Origin: Rhynchopus sp. YZ270_cl-10
Lineage: Eukaryota > Euglenozoa > Diplonemea > Diplonemida > Diplonemidae
DNA: 64,000 bases
Reading direction: 5' to 3'
Assembly: GCA_964035575.1 (NCBI GenBank)
Contig: OZ037916.1
Coordinates: 1,178,001 to 1,242,000, forward strand
Below the pieces are notes generated by a model, which was given only the letters and a program-made list of their open reading frames with translations, did not search any database and was not told where the DNA came from. Positions 1 through 11,066 of the stretch are shown one piece after another (position 1 is the stretch's first letter; every line of letters begins with the position of its first letter). The position numbers and the translations under genes were made by a program.

Positions 1-241
1 TGCAGATCACCACTTCCCTTAACGGGCCTTCTTAATACAAACGGATTGGTAGGGAGCAACTGCTTCATTTGGTTACGTCCACTTGCCACTTTAGCCGTGA
101 TAGTCGAATACTACGTAACGTTCATCAATTGAATTTCTCTACACAATAAAGCAAAATCACGCACTGCCTCTCCAGAACCGACGAAAGCGAACCCGTATCA
201 CGTCCTTCTACACAACGCTTTCGTAACGCACACCCTATACC

Positions 242-3038
242 ATGGAGATCAACGCAGTCTTCCACGCCACGGGCACTACCTGCACTGTCGAGGTGTCGCC
301 TAAAGAGACCGTTGCAAGCCTGAAGGGGCGGCTGCAGGCAGAGTTCCTGCCGTTTTCCCGTTCTCTTGCACCGTCGGCATCGGACGGCACACACCTGACC
401 CTGCACGGTGCGCCCCTGTGTGAGGGGACTGCACTAAGCGACGTACACATAGAGGCTGGTGACAGCGTCGTCTTGGTGCGTCCCGAGCATGCGAGGCCGA
501 GGGTGCCGGCACGTTATTCGCATGCGCAGTATGTGTGGTGTGTAGCAGTGGCGCCGTGTGGCATGTGGTGTGCGACAGGTGACGGCAGCAACACCGTGCG
601 CATATGGCAGACGGAGGCGGCAACGCAGATCACGTCCCTGCAGCCGCGCTGTGTGCGGAGGGTGCCGCGTGCAGTGACGTTCACGGCGGAGAGTCGGTAT
701 GCAGGCTATTTCCTAAATCGTGAGGAAAAAACCCGGATTTCCCCCAAAAGCAAGTGACCCATCTTTTTTTTCCTGGATTTTTTTGTCTCGCCGTACACTG
801 AAAAAACGCAAATTCTCGGTCAAAGTTCCCTCTGCACACCTTATTTAGTCATAATCATAATTATCATTGAATGAACCTAGTTCTTACCATCGTACATCTG
901 TCCACCTTCCTCCGCTTCTGCTGCTGGAACTCCACGATGTGTTCACACGCACGCTCGTGTTGTGTAACGAAGAAACTGCCATATTCCATACGAATGACTC
1001 GCATTTGTTTTATTGTTGACATGACATGCGCTTCCAACAGTGCACCACAGACTTTATTCGTCTGCTTCAGTTGCTCGAAAAGAGCAGCAACAAGTTGCAC
1101 GTTTGTTAGACCAGCCTCAAACTTCTGGCTCGTTGGAGGACACTTGTCGTGACAACATCGTCTGCAGTGACTTTCGCGAGGTGTAGGAGCGGGAATCCAC
1201 CAGCCGGGATGAGAAGACGAAGACGAAGAAGAAGAAGGCGCCAGTTGGTCTGCCCGTGCATTGCCTGATGATTTGCGTTCCCTGATCAAATCTAATCGAT
1301 TTGTATTTTGTGGCCATCTTTGATGAGGATGGTGGGGACACGGCGGGTTTTGTCAGGGAGAGTTTGAAAATGTGCTTTTTTGTTTTTTTTTTTTTTGACT
1401 TCAACAAGTACTTCCCAAAGTCGAGGTAGCGCTTGACGGTATGCTTCGCGATTATTTTTTTTTGAATAACAGATGATGAATGTGGCTCTCGTCAGACACA
1501 TGTGTCAAAGTAAACAGAACATAAAGGAAATGAACAAAACATAGAAGAAGAAACATGAGTGATCTAACTATCATAACCAAACCAACCAACCCAATCCCTA
1601 AATCTAATACTCTAGTTGTCGGTCTGGTTAGAATTTTGTTAATTGTTAGAGTTAACAATGACATTATTAGATGATTGCAGGAGCTCGTCCCCTTGAGCTG
1701 GCTCGGAAGTCGCATTCAGGAGACTTGTGGTTTCTCCGAGACGCAGTCATCGCATGGGGCGTCCCGAGCCACAACGGCATCTGCTGCGGGCTCAGGGGTC
1801 ACTGTCCTGATCCGAGTGCTCGCTGAGGAACTGTTTCGCCATCTCCACGCTTGGTGTATCCCACCTTGTGCGAAGTGTTTGATGCTGAAGGGGACTCCCT
1901 TCCACCTCCGCCTCCGGAATACGGAGGAATCTCCCCAGTACGACGCGAATCGCGTCATCCTCATGCTCGCCACAATCTGCGAGCTTGGAAAGGCCAAGTA
2001 GTCGACATCATCGTCATCTAAACACCTTTTGTTGTTGTGCACCACGGTTTAGTGGCTGCGTGTCATCATGGCGTTGTTGGCGATGCTGGCGTTTGTTTGT
2101 ACGCGCTCCTGAACACCAGTTGTGCACGGTTCAGTGGCTGAGTGTCATGGCAGAAAGAAGAGGGTTAAGTGGCTGAATGTCACATGAGTAGTTGTTTGTC
2201 ACCCCACCCCACCTTTTTCTTCTCTTGAAAACACATCTCCCTTCTTCACAGCTACGTCATCTTCGACGGTGCAAGCACGACTCTCTTCATGTACGACTGG
2301 GCCGTCGGGTGTGCTGTACGCACCTTTGCCGGCTGTAGCAGTGTTGCCTCTGTCCACTTCAGCGCCGCCCATTCCTTGGTCTTGGCCTCTAGCGAGGACG
2401 CACGACTGCGCGCATGGACGACACAGGAGGACGAAGGCACGCCACTGCCCAGCGCACTGCAGGAGCTGGCAGAGGACGCACAGTGCAGACACCTGCTTGC
2501 CGTGGCGTGGTGTCTTGGCGACCCCACACCACCATCAGCGCGGTGTGTCTACGATGTCGAGGGTGGTGTGCACGCCGCCCTCTCAGACGACGTCATCGTG
2601 ACCGCCGTGCGCAACGTTGTGCGCATCCTTGCCACCCCCTGCGGGTCCTGCGAGCACAGCTTTGCTTGCGAGGGTGGGCACATCCGCGGCATTGCTGTGT
2701 CACCATGTGGCCGTATCGCATTAACACAGCACGGTGCGGTGAGTGTACACAACATCAAGGGTGCGACGTTATTCCGCATGGGAAGTGGTGGTGCTGGTGA
2801 CCTACATGTTCCCCTGCCAGTTACCTTCTCCCCATGCGGTACGTGGCTTGTTGCAGCTGAGGGATGTGTCTCTGTGGTTGTCGATATCACCGCACAACGT
2901 GTCGTCCGTCGAACACGACACCATTCACGTGTAACAGATCTATGTGCCGCACCATGTTCCGAAGTCATCTTCTCCGCGCTTCTCGACCGTGACATAATGG
3001 TGACCACACTGCCACGGCATGTTGAGAGAAACGAATGA
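242..3038 (+). CDS. WD40 beta-propeller protein with N-terminal ubiquitin-like domain
   Basis: Two exons, 242-696 and 2252-3038, give 413 residues. The donor GTATGC at 697 and a pyrimidine-rich acceptor ending AG at 2250-2251 join Arg154 in phase (CG plus C) and complete a WD blade that reads SRYVIFDGASTTLFMYDW; without splicing the first frame stops at 757. Residues 1-80 (MEINAVFHATGTTCTVEV onward) look like a ubiquitin-like fold. From about residue 90 there are six to seven WD-type blades, with recognisable cores VAVAPCGMWCATGDGSNTV, VHFSAAHSLVLASSEDARL and VTFSPCGTWLVAAEG. Such proteins are usually scaffolds; no partner or pathway can be named. The ATG at 242 sits in a good context, 66 nt after a CCAG that could be a trans-splice acceptor. 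The intron is far longer than any other in the window and holds antisense open frames and direct repeats. Confidence 0.82.
864..2045 (-). other. Antisense open frames inside the WD40-gene intron (possible nested gene or element remnant)
   Basis: On the - strand two frames, 2045-1716 and 1289-864, read as ordinary-looking, non-repetitive protein, unlike the Phe/Lys-rich frames common between genes here. The second contains CHDKCPPTSQKFEAGLTNVQ and a helical Arg/Lys/Gln-rich end, and near its end has ATGGTAAGA, a fair splice donor on that strand. I do not recognise either product. They may be pieces of a gene or mobile element that landed in the intron. They are the only minus-strand candidates in the window with any protein-like character. 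Confidence 0.25.
2034..2186 (+). repeat. Three spaced direct repeats near the 3' end of the long intron
   Basis: A unit of about 35-40 nt beginning GTTGTGCAC and containing AGTGGCTGMGTGTCAT occurs at 2034-2073 and 2119-2151, with a partial third copy (AAGTGGCTGAATGTCA) at 2162-2186. The copies differ by several bases, so they are not a recent expansion. Confidence 0.55.
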
Positions 3039-3581
3039 TACGGACAACCACAACGTCCTGCTATGTTGGCGAAGGGAAGTGGATGAATACTGCGTTTTTT
3101 TGTGTTTTTGTTTTTGTTTTTGAACAGGAGGAGACGGTTTTACAACCCTTTTGTTGTTTCTTGTTATGTGTGTGAAGGAGGGATTCAAATATATCATCAT
3201 AAGTTGTTTTCTTCCCCTTCTGTGTCTGTCAATGAAGAGGCACTGTGCACCGTAGACATCTTGTAGTGTTATGCGTTGTGTTCGAGTGTCGTGTATTTGT
3301 CCTTTCAAATGCATGGTTAGGTGTCTATTTTGCGCAGTTTCTTTGCACAGAAGAAGGGGGGGTTTTTTTTGTGAGGCTTCGTCTGAACGTTTCATGACTT
3401 TAATAGTACTCCTTCGGTTTAGCTTTTCAAAGCAAAATATATTTGCTGCTTTTTTTCATCACAGTGTGTTCCTTCTTTTTCCATGCACGCACACACCTTT
3501 TTCTCAAAAAATTAATACAAATGGAGCATCGTACGTCAGTCGGAGGCGGGTTTGCCTGCATCAATACCTACCATCTTTTTT

Positions 3582-3626
3582 AGGTACACTGCCACGAGCG
3601 GGGCTGTATTCCAAGTCAACTTTTTT
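3582..3626 (+). repeat. Class B stem-loop repeat
   Basis: Reads AGGTACACTGCCACGAGCG, then GGGCTGTATTCC and a T-run after AAGTCAAC. It is a diverged copy of the GGTACACTGTC / ACGAGAG / GGGCTTTGTATTTC unit found elsewhere in the window. Confidence 0.6.
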
Positions 3627-3977
3627 TTTTTTTTACTTTGTTCTATTCTCATATGCATGCTGACACAGTTGATGTACGTCTCTCTAAACCTGCCTTAACT
3701 ATAACCATATCGGCAACCACTTTAAAAAATGGTTGTTGCGGAGACACGAAAGAAATACAGGGGGTGGTAAACTTCTGAAGGGGTTTTGGAGTTGTCTTGG
3801 GAGCCTATAACCTTATTTAAGGGGCAGTGCTTCAACCACCTTTTGTGTTTCTTTTGTCTTGCATACAGCACAGCGTCGGGCTGTTCTTTCTAAAGTATGG
3901 TGTGTGCTGCGAGGCTTATGTTTTGTGTCACCTTTTTCTTTCCCTGTCAGCAACTCTCAAGTGTAACCCTCCGGGGG

Positions 3978-4050
3978 GGGGTTCGATAATCCCGTGGAGT
4001 GTCAGTGGCTGTGTACCAGAGGCGTTTTGCACTATCAACTTCACCTTTTC
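3978..4050 (+). repeat. Class D stem-loop repeat with T-arm-like leader
   Basis: A GGGGTTCGATAATCCC leader is followed by GTCAGTGGCTGTGTACCAGA, GGCGTTTTGCAC and TATCAACTTCACC. The outer helix is formed by GTG/CAC, as in the other class D copies. Confidence 0.6.
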
Positions 4051-4351
4051 TTTCCCTTCATGTGCCATATCTACTCGAAAGGGAGTGTTTTTTATGAACG
4101 TAAGCAAAAAGAAAAAGAAGACCTCATACAACGGGAATCGGTTGTTTTTTTACCCGTCTTTCAGTAGGGTAGGTACGGAGGTAAGAGGTACCCCATATTG
4201 TTTTTATTCTCAGAACCAACGTTCAAGAAACGTTAACGAAATAGAAAGTGAAAAGAAAGAACCGCCAGAGCAACTTACAATGTCACAGCATCGTCTTCCC
4301 TTGTCCACCCTCAATGTGACCACCACACAGGTTTAAAAATAGACTTCAGCA

Positions 4352-4968
4352 ATGTCGACCCTTCGTGGCGGAGACCGTGCAATCAACTGGTCTGAGCTGA
4401 GCGCAAAGCTCCCCTCAAGCAAGAGCCGTGACGACAAGATCAAGCGCCGTAAGATCTTCAACGACATGGACATGAACGGGAACGGCTACCTCTCGCTTGC
4501 GGAGGTGGACAAGGGTGTGCGTGACGTGCTGAAGGCAGACCACCTGTTTGACTGCAAGCCTGCGATGCTGCGTGCCTTCAACGCCGTCAAGGACACCGCA
4601 CCTGCACACACACCACACTCCGACGACTACGTCACACGCGCTGAGTTCCGTCTTCTTATGGTATGCACGCTCACCTCATCACACCTCATCACATCACCCC
4701 CATCACAACACAACAACAGATTGCACTGCGCCAAATGTTTGAGCTGTGGCATATGTTCGAGCTTGTGGACACTGGTGACGACCGCCGTGTGGACCTAAAT
4801 GAGTTCACAAACGCGGTGCCCATGCTGAAGAAGTGGGGTGTCACAATCTCGGACCCTGCCGCAACCTTCAAGGAGGTCGACAAGAACGGTGGTGGACAGA
4901 TCCTCTTTGACGAGTTCGTGAACTGGGCGATGAAGAAGGGGCTCGACCTTGAGGACGACGACGACTAA
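4352..4968 (+). CDS. EF-hand calcium-binding protein, calflagin-like (copy 1)
   Basis: Exons 4352-4660 and 4720-4968 encode 185 residues; the 59-nt intron starts GTATGC and ends CAACAACAG, phase 0. The order of helices and loops matches flagellar calcium-binding proteins (calflagins) of trypanosomes, with close similarity around DPAATFKEVDKNGGGQ. EF loop 1 (residues 40-51, D-N-N-G ... E) and loop 4 (157-168, DKNGGGQILFDE) look able to bind calcium; loop 3 (120-131, DTGDDRRVDLNE) lacks the usual Gly at position 6 and is probably weak. Calflagins are anchored to the flagellar membrane by an N-terminal Met-Gly-Cys; this protein starts MSTLRGG and lacks that signal. The C-terminus is acidic (LEDDDD). 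The neighbour downstream is a near-identical copy. Other protist EF-hand families share this fold, so the flagellar role is inference. Confidence 0.9.
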
Positions 4969-5574
4969 GAAGCCTTCTCCAAGGCAGGACACAGCATCTT
5001 ACCAGGTGGCCACTCTTTGCACAAAAGGATGGCCTTCTGGAGCGACGCAACCCTTGATTTACACCACACCACCGTGTCGTGTGTGTACTTACGACCTTTG
5101 TTTTGAATAAAAAGTCTAGTCAAGAAGAAGTGTCGTGTCCCGTGTGTATTGTGGTGACTACTGCGTCGCAGAGACGTAAGCACGTCGAGCTTCTTTATGT
5201 GACAGGCACGAGGCTTGGGTTCATGTGACAAAGCTTTTCTCTCTTTTGTTTCTCCCAAAAACGCAAACCCAAACGGTGCAGCGCATATTCGAGTGTACCG
5301 ATCTTCCTTATCTCCCTGAAATTGATTCAAAAAAAAAAAAAGCGAACACTGCACGTTGCATTCACATGTATCGGGCAAAACAAGGGGTTGAAAAAAGAAT
5401 AGTGAAGTTGTGTTGTTTTTGAAATATTGTCGTAATCAAGGTCATCATCCCGCTTGCTGTCTACCTATTGTAGAACAGTAGTGCATCTTGGTGTTGTCGT
5501 AGTGTTGTTCATGGTGCAGTAACCAGCCAAAAAAAAACAGCCTTGTTCTTTACACAACTAAAAAAAACCCAACA
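4969..5574. other. Spacer between the two EF-hand genes
   Basis: About 600 bp without a gene. An AATAAA at about 5106 could serve polyadenylation of copy 1. The 5' flank of copy 2 has an A-rich stretch ending ACAG (about 5540) and then CCCAACA directly before its ATG. Similarity between the two copies starts abruptly at the ATG, so the duplicated unit did not visibly include the promoter or leader. Confidence 0.55.
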
Positions 5575-6191
5575 ATGTCGACCCTTCGTGGCGGAGACCG
5601 TGCAATCAACTGGTCTGAGCTGAGCGCAAAGCTCCCCTCAAGCAAGAGCCGTGACGACAAGATCAAGCGCCGTAAGATCTTCAACGACATGGACATGAAC
5701 GGGAATGGCTACCTCTCGCTTGCGGAGGTGGACAAGGGTGTGCGTGACGTGCTGAAGGCAGACCACCTGTTTGACTGCAAGCCTGCAATGCTGCGTGCCT
5801 TCAACGCCGTCAAGGACACCGCACCTGCACACACACCACACTCCGACGACTACGTCACACGCGCTGAGTTCCGTCTTCTTATGGTATGCACACTCACCTC
5901 ATCACACATCATCACATCACCCCCATCACAACACAACAACAGATTGCACTGCGCCAAATGTTTGAGCTGTGGCATATGTTCGAGCTTGTGGACACTGGTG
6001 ACGACCGCCGTGTGGACCTGGGTGAGTTCACAAAGGCAGTGCCGATGATGAACAAGTGGGGTGTCACAATCTCGGACCCTGCCGCAACCTTCAAGGAGAT
6101 CGACAAGAACGGTGGTGGACAGATCCTCTTTGACGAGTTCGTGCAGTGGGGTGTGCAGAAGGGGCTCGACCTTGAGGACGACGATGAATAG
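5575..6191 (+). CDS. EF-hand calcium-binding protein, calflagin-like (copy 2)
   Basis: Exons 5575-5883 and 5943-6191 encode 185 residues, with a 59-nt intron in the identical place as copy 1. The first exon encodes exactly the same 103 residues as copy 1 with only a few silent changes, and the intron itself differs at only a few positions. Exon 2 carries the replacements: VDLGEFTKAVPMMNKWG in place of VDLNEFTNAVPMLKKWG, FVQWGVQKGLD in place of FVNWAMKKGLD, and a final Glu. Calcium loops 1 and 4 are unchanged. This pattern fits a recent tandem duplication or ongoing gene conversion of the 5' half, with the C-terminal half free to diverge, perhaps in partner choice. The first residues again give no myristoylation site. 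Confidence 0.9.
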
Positions 6192-6818
6192 GCGCGGCAC
6201 GTTGCTGTTCTTGTACACATCATGCGAGTCATGGCGGCCTGGCTGGAAAGCCACCGCAGCTGCCCTCACAAGACACACCCCCCTAGACAACACACACCCA
6301 GTTCCCTACTTGTGTTGTCTTTTTCCCCTTTCCCCAAACTTCATATTGAGTTTTTTTATCGTTTTTTTCCCTTTTTTTTGTTAATTTGCCTCTGAAAAAG
6401 GCTGCCCGCTGTTTTTTTTTCGCAGTACTTTACACACTCTTTTCAGTAGATACAGTACAAAGAGGGAAAGCAACGTTCGACACACACACACGCCGTTTTG
6501 TACCGAACACATGCGACCAACATGTACGGCGCAAAATGGTCAAAACACAGGCAAAAAGTAGTGCCTACGTGGACGAGACAACAATGAATGTAACGTCACG
6601 CCACGTTGGCCAAAATAGAGGGAAAGCTAAGGGGTGGCGTGACAGCAATGATGCGCCTCCCTTAAGCACCCCCCCTCGAGTAAAAGAAACAGTAGTCCTT
6701 TATATACACAAAAAAAGCCAAACCACCCCAGCTCACATTTTCTTCTTCATTCCCTGCACTCCCCACACCTTCCTCATCTCTATCACCTGTACAGCCCTCC
6801 TCCTCACCACCTTCAACA
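6192..6818. other. Spacer between EF-hand copy 2 and kinesin
   Basis: No gene seen. The last 150 bp become strongly C/T-rich and end CACCTGTACAG at about 6794, 24 nt before the kinesin ATG; this is the clearest trans-splice-acceptor-like site in the window. Confidence 0.5.
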
Positions 6819-9800
6819 ATGAAAGAGAGAGGTGACCCCGACAGCACTGCTGCTGTCCGTGTCTTGGTTCGTGTCCGTCCCTTCTCCACAAAGGAGGCAA
6901 AGGAGCATGGCCACGACCACCACGCACGCAACCCCATTGTGCACATGACGGAAGGCACCACGACCATTGGGGGCGAAGGCGGGTCGCGGACGAGCACCTC
7001 GTTTTCGTTTGACAAATGCTTTTGGTCGCTGGCGAACACACAGAGCACGGCACTGCCGCATGCTGACCAGGAGTATGTTTATGAGTACATCGGGCCTATG
7101 ATGGTACGTTCCATCTGGTCTGGGTACAACACATGCCTGTTTGCATACGGCCAGACAGGATCAGGCAAGACCTACACCATGATGGGTGAGATCAACTGCC
7201 CACAAAGCCGCGGCATCATTCCACGTCTCTGCCTCGAACTCTTTGAGAAGATCCAAAGCGAGAAGTCCGAACAGTCGAACCTCTCCTTCCGCGTGGACGC
7301 CTCCTACCACGAGATCTACAACGAAAAGGTGAAGGACCTGCTGTCCGGGGGAGGCAAGACGAAGGACAAAGAAAAGGACCTCTCCGGGCTGAGGGTCCGG
7401 CAGCACCCTGTGAGCGGGCCGTTTGTGGAGGGGTTGTCGAGCCATGAGGTGAACGATGCGAGGGGGATACACAACCTGCTGCGGAGGGGGGATGCGGAAC
7501 GGAGCACGGCGTCGACGCAGATGAACGACAGAAGCAGTCGGAGCCATGCGATCTTTACCCTCACCATCACGAGGCTGGAGGTCACTGCAACGGACGGCAC
7601 GCTGCAGACAAAGTCGCGCAGCAACAAAGTCAACCTCGTGGACCTTGCTGGCAGCGAGCGTGTTGCCGCCTCTGGCGCACAAGGCGAACGCTTCGAAGAA
7701 GCACGCAACATCAACCTCTCCCTTGCCACCCTAGGCCGTGTCATCGACTGCCTCGTCGAGCGTGGCGGCTCGCGCGCCATCCTCCCGCCGTACAGAGAAA
7801 GCATTCTGACGTGGCTTCTTCTCGACTCCTTAGGCGGCAACTCACAGACCTTCATGGTCGCCACCGTCTCTCCCAGCGGGCAGAGCTACAACGAAACGCT
7901 GAGTACACTAAGGTACAGCGCAAAGGCACGCAGCATCATCAACACCGCAACAGTGAATAAGGAGGAGGAGAGCGGCAAGCAGACGGCAGAGCTGAAGGCA
8001 AAGCTGCACACCCTGCAGGGAAGGCTGCGGCATGTCGAGCAGAGGGAGAGCAGGCAGGTCGAAGCGCTGGAGGAGCGGTGTGCGTTGGCGGAGGCGGAGG
8101 TGGAGTCGCAACGCGATGCTGTGGCGGCGATGGAGGTGAAGCTTGGGAACAAATCACGGCAGAAGGACGATGACGACCGCTCTGCACGGCTTCTGAAGGA
8201 GGAGCGCAGCAAGAGCAGGCGTTTGGAGAAGCAGGTCAAACGGTTGGAACAGCAGCTTGAGGTGGAGCAGTTCAACTTTGAGCAGGAGACGCGGGAGTTG
8301 AGCCAGCAGATCATAGATGAGCAGCTGCGGCACCGCACCTTGCAGGCAGACCTAGATGCGAAGGAGGACGAAGTGCGCCGTCTCTTCGAAGAACAGGACA
8401 AGGCAGCCGCAGAGCGTGACACCACCTTCGCACAGCTGCAGCGTCTCAGAGCTGCGCAGGCAACCGAAGCAGAAACGAACAAAACCGACGAAGCCAAGTC
8501 CCACCGCATCAACGTTCTCCGCAAGATCGCACGCGACCAAGAAATCGAACGCGAGCGTGCCGAAGAAGAGGCCCGCACCTTCGCCACAGAGAACCGCTCC
8601 CTCCTCGCACAGCTCCGCGACGAACAGACGCGTGCAAATGAAGCTCTCAAACGCGCCAAAAAGGAGAACAGCAAAACGGTCGACGCCTTGAAGGTCCAGC
8701 TGCAGCAGCTCTGTGCCGAGAAGGAGGCTGACACACTCAGCCACAACGCTGCCCACGCTGAGGCACAAAAGACCGCAACAGCTCTAGAGGCGCAGGTCGC
8801 GCAGTTGATGGTAGAGCTGGCCGCATCTGTTGCCGAGGCGGCGAAGCAGGCACCACCACCCACACCTCCGACGGAGCTCAGCAGCACCACCTTTGTTGCA
8901 GAGTTGATGCAGCGTGAGGCAGAAGCCGATGCTCTCCGTGCACAGCTAAGCGACGCTGAGAGGCGTACAAAGGAAGTGTCTGCAACTCTGAAGGAAAAGG
9001 TCGAACTACACCACGCCGCTGCAGTCGAGCGCGAAACCGAGGCATCTGCACTGAGAAAGCAGCTTGGCGCCACCCAAGCAGAACGTGACGCCCTCGCCCA
9101 GCACGTACACGACGCCTCTATCGAAGCTGCTGCTGCCGCACAGCTTCACGAAACGGCTGCAGCAGAGGCTCTTCTCGCACAGCAACACCTTCGCACCGAG
9201 CTTGCAAACGCCACCACCACGTCCACCACTGAGGCTGAAAAGCTGCACAGTGAAATTCGTGTTTCCACTCAAGCGCTGTCTGTCCTGCAGGCTGATGTCC
9301 TGCTGCATGAAGCTGCAGCAAGCAACGCTGCGGCGGAGCTGGAAGAGGCCAAGGCTGAGAGCGCTGCACTGCGTGAGGCACAGAGTGCTTTGGAGGGCCG
9401 GGTGCGTGAGGTGGAGAAGGCGGCAGCTACGCAGGGTTCGGCAGAGCGCCGTGCGAAGTCGATTCTGCAGTCGGCAGTGAAGGAGCTGCAGGAGAAGCTC
9501 AGCAGCGCTGAGGCGGCCAGAGATGCGGAGGTGAAGAAGCGTGGCCAGCGTGGCACTGTCGAGGAGGACTTGGTGCGTCTGAACAGACAGCTGCGGGAGA
9601 AGGTGCAGGCACAGGCGGCAGCGATCGCCACAATGGAAGCAGAGGCACGTGCACGCGAAGGGTTGGACAAAGTGTCACGCCTCTTTGATGAGCAAGAGAC
9701 AGACATGCGCAGCCTTGCCAAGGCGCAGGTCAACGCAGAGATGAAGGCCACACGGCTGCGCAGCTCCCTCGGGGAGGCTGTCGACCAGTTCGCAGAGCTG

Positions 9801-9987
9801 ACGATCTTCAAACAGCAAATGGCATGCGATGTGCAGCACTGTGAGGCGGACCTCAATGTGGTATGAAATCTGGGGTAAAAAAAAAAGGAAAAAAAAATCA
9901 CAAACCAACCCACAGGTGCACACCGAGGTACACAGTGCTATCCGCACCTGTGGGTCAACTGCAGAGGATGGGGCGCGTCGTGAGTGA
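6819..9987 (+). CDS. Kinesin motor protein with long coiled coil (kinesin-3-like motor)
   Basis: Microtubule motor. The N-terminal motor domain (about residues 10-375) has the ATP-binding loop GQTGSGKT at 111-118, switch I NDRSSRSH at 236-243 and switch II DLAGSE at 275-280; LLLDSLGGNSQTFMVATVSP and the end LRYSAKARSI resemble kinesin-3 motors. Residues about 385-1010 are almost continuous Glu/Lys/Ala/Gln-rich coiled coil; no FHA or PH domain is seen. The open frame runs to 9866, but a 55-nt intron 9861-9915 (GTATGA to CCCACAG) would remove that stop and add exon 9916-9987, continuing the helix as LNVVHTEVHSAIRTCGS and ending ARRE, total 1037 residues. I favour the spliced form; unspliced it is 1015. 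The 3' splice site lies in one arm of a perfect 12-bp inverted repeat. Likely cargo transport, perhaps flagellar; cargo unknown. Confidence 0.93.
9908..9955 (+). promoter_or_regulatory. Inverted repeat covering the kinesin 3' splice site
   Basis: ACCCACAGGTGC at 9908-9919 and GCACCTGTGGGT at 9944-9955 are perfect 12-bp arms around a 24-nt loop. The AG of the proposed acceptor (9914-9915) is inside the left arm, so the folded RNA could hide it and favour the short C-terminus. Confidence 0.5.
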
Positions 9988-10621
9988 AGGGAAAACATAG
10001 TGTAGCGTGTATTGGTGTATATCTTTATACGCAAAGCAGCATGAGTGTAAGGGGAAAAGAGTAGAATGGCGCGACAGGTAGAATAGCCTTGCATGCAGTG
10101 ATGTGTGCAGTACGTGTCGCATTTTTTATTTTTTGCAATAAAAAAGTGAAAGAACGAAAAGGATTGTAATGTATTCCGCATCTCGTAGATGTGTGTAAAG
10201 AGTCCTGCTTTTCAAGATGACATTTCGCTGTACAGAAACCTGTCGTGACCTGACAGGGTATTTTTTGTCGATACTTTTAAATAAAGAATACTTTAGAATT
10301 GGTCACCACGTAAAGTAACAATCCGTCTTAGATGGTTGCACCACAGTTTCTTTTATACAGTCGCAGTAATATCTAAGATGGGCAAAAATTCGAAAACACC
10401 ACCCACCTATGTTTTTGACCGGGCTGGTTGGAAAATGGGGAAGGTTAGTTTTTTTAAGGTGGGGCAATAACCCACCTCAGTTAAAATCCGAAAACCCTAT
10501 GTTTTTCTTTTGACCCACCGATGTTTGCACCGCGACTGCAGATGAATTATGTGTTCCTCTTTGAACCTCCTTTTTGCGTTCACGTTTTTCTTTTTTTTTT
10601 TAGATTCCGCATATTTTTATA

Positions 10622-10657
10622 ATGGTGACTAAGCACGAGAGACTTAGTACATCTTAG
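10622..10657 (+). repeat. Class A stem-loop repeat
   Basis: Reads ATGGTGACTAAG, loop CACGAGAGA, then CTTAG, TACATCTTA. The 5-bp inner stem CTAAG/CTTAG is kept although the flanks have drifted. Confidence 0.65.
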
Positions 10658-10714
10658 CAAAACGTTATGTTGTTCGTGCATAATAGCTTTCGGCAGCCAC
10701 CTCCCCTTTTAGAC

Positions 10715-10760
10715 AAGGTGACTAAGCACAGAGAGGCTTAGGTTCATCTCATAAGCTTTT
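10715..10760 (+). repeat. Class A stem-loop repeat
   Basis: AAGGTGACTAAGC, loop ACAGAGAG, GCTTAG, GT, TCATCTC, then ATAAGCTTTT. Inner 6-bp stem is perfect; the outer stem pairs with one mismatch. Confidence 0.75.
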
Positions 10761-11034
10761 TGTTGATAAACTATCCTGTGATGGTGGTCAAATTAAACAT
10801 TCTTTTTGATAAACTGTAGGGCCATGTGCCCTGTGCAACACACACACCAGGTTCGATTCAACGATTACTAAGACAAATGCTTGTGGTAGGGAAATCCCCG
10901 TCTCCACCACGCAGCCCAATTTTCTTTTTTTTTTTGAGTAATTTTTTTTTACCTCAGCCATCCCGTACCCCTTTAGAACATTTAAGTCTTTGTGTTTTCT
11001 GTCCACATACATTAGAGTAGGCTGTTTCTTTCGC

Positions 11035-11066
11035 AAGATGTGTGCACGTTGAGGCACATTCATCTT
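11035..11066 (+). repeat. Class C stem-loop repeat
   Basis: AAGATG, TGTGC, loop ACGTTGAG, GCACA, bulge TT, CATCTT. Outer AAGATG/CATCTT and inner TGTGC/GCACA are both perfect. Confidence 0.75.

Larger units (their letters stand above)
3039..4351. other. Intergenic region between WD40 and first EF-hand gene
   Basis: No credible gene on either strand. The stretch holds a catccgg/gcatcgtacg-type repeat at about 3519-3575, one class B stem-loop at 3582-3626 and one class D stem-loop at 3978-4050, set in T-rich DNA. A pyrimidine-rich tract ending CACACAG at 4330 lies 21 nt before the next ATG. Confidence 0.6.

Noticed and set aside
7886-9073. 395-codon open frame on the - strand opposite the kinesin coiled coil
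   Set aside because: It is very Ser/Arg/Cys-rich, as expected when GAG/GCA/CAG-rich coiled-coil DNA is read backwards; the + strand has clear kinesin motifs and family homology.
10237-10266. ACCTGTCGTGACCTGACAGG as a further MITE end or hairpin
   Set aside because: Only a short CTGTC/GACAG pairing with no second end or target duplication that I could identify.
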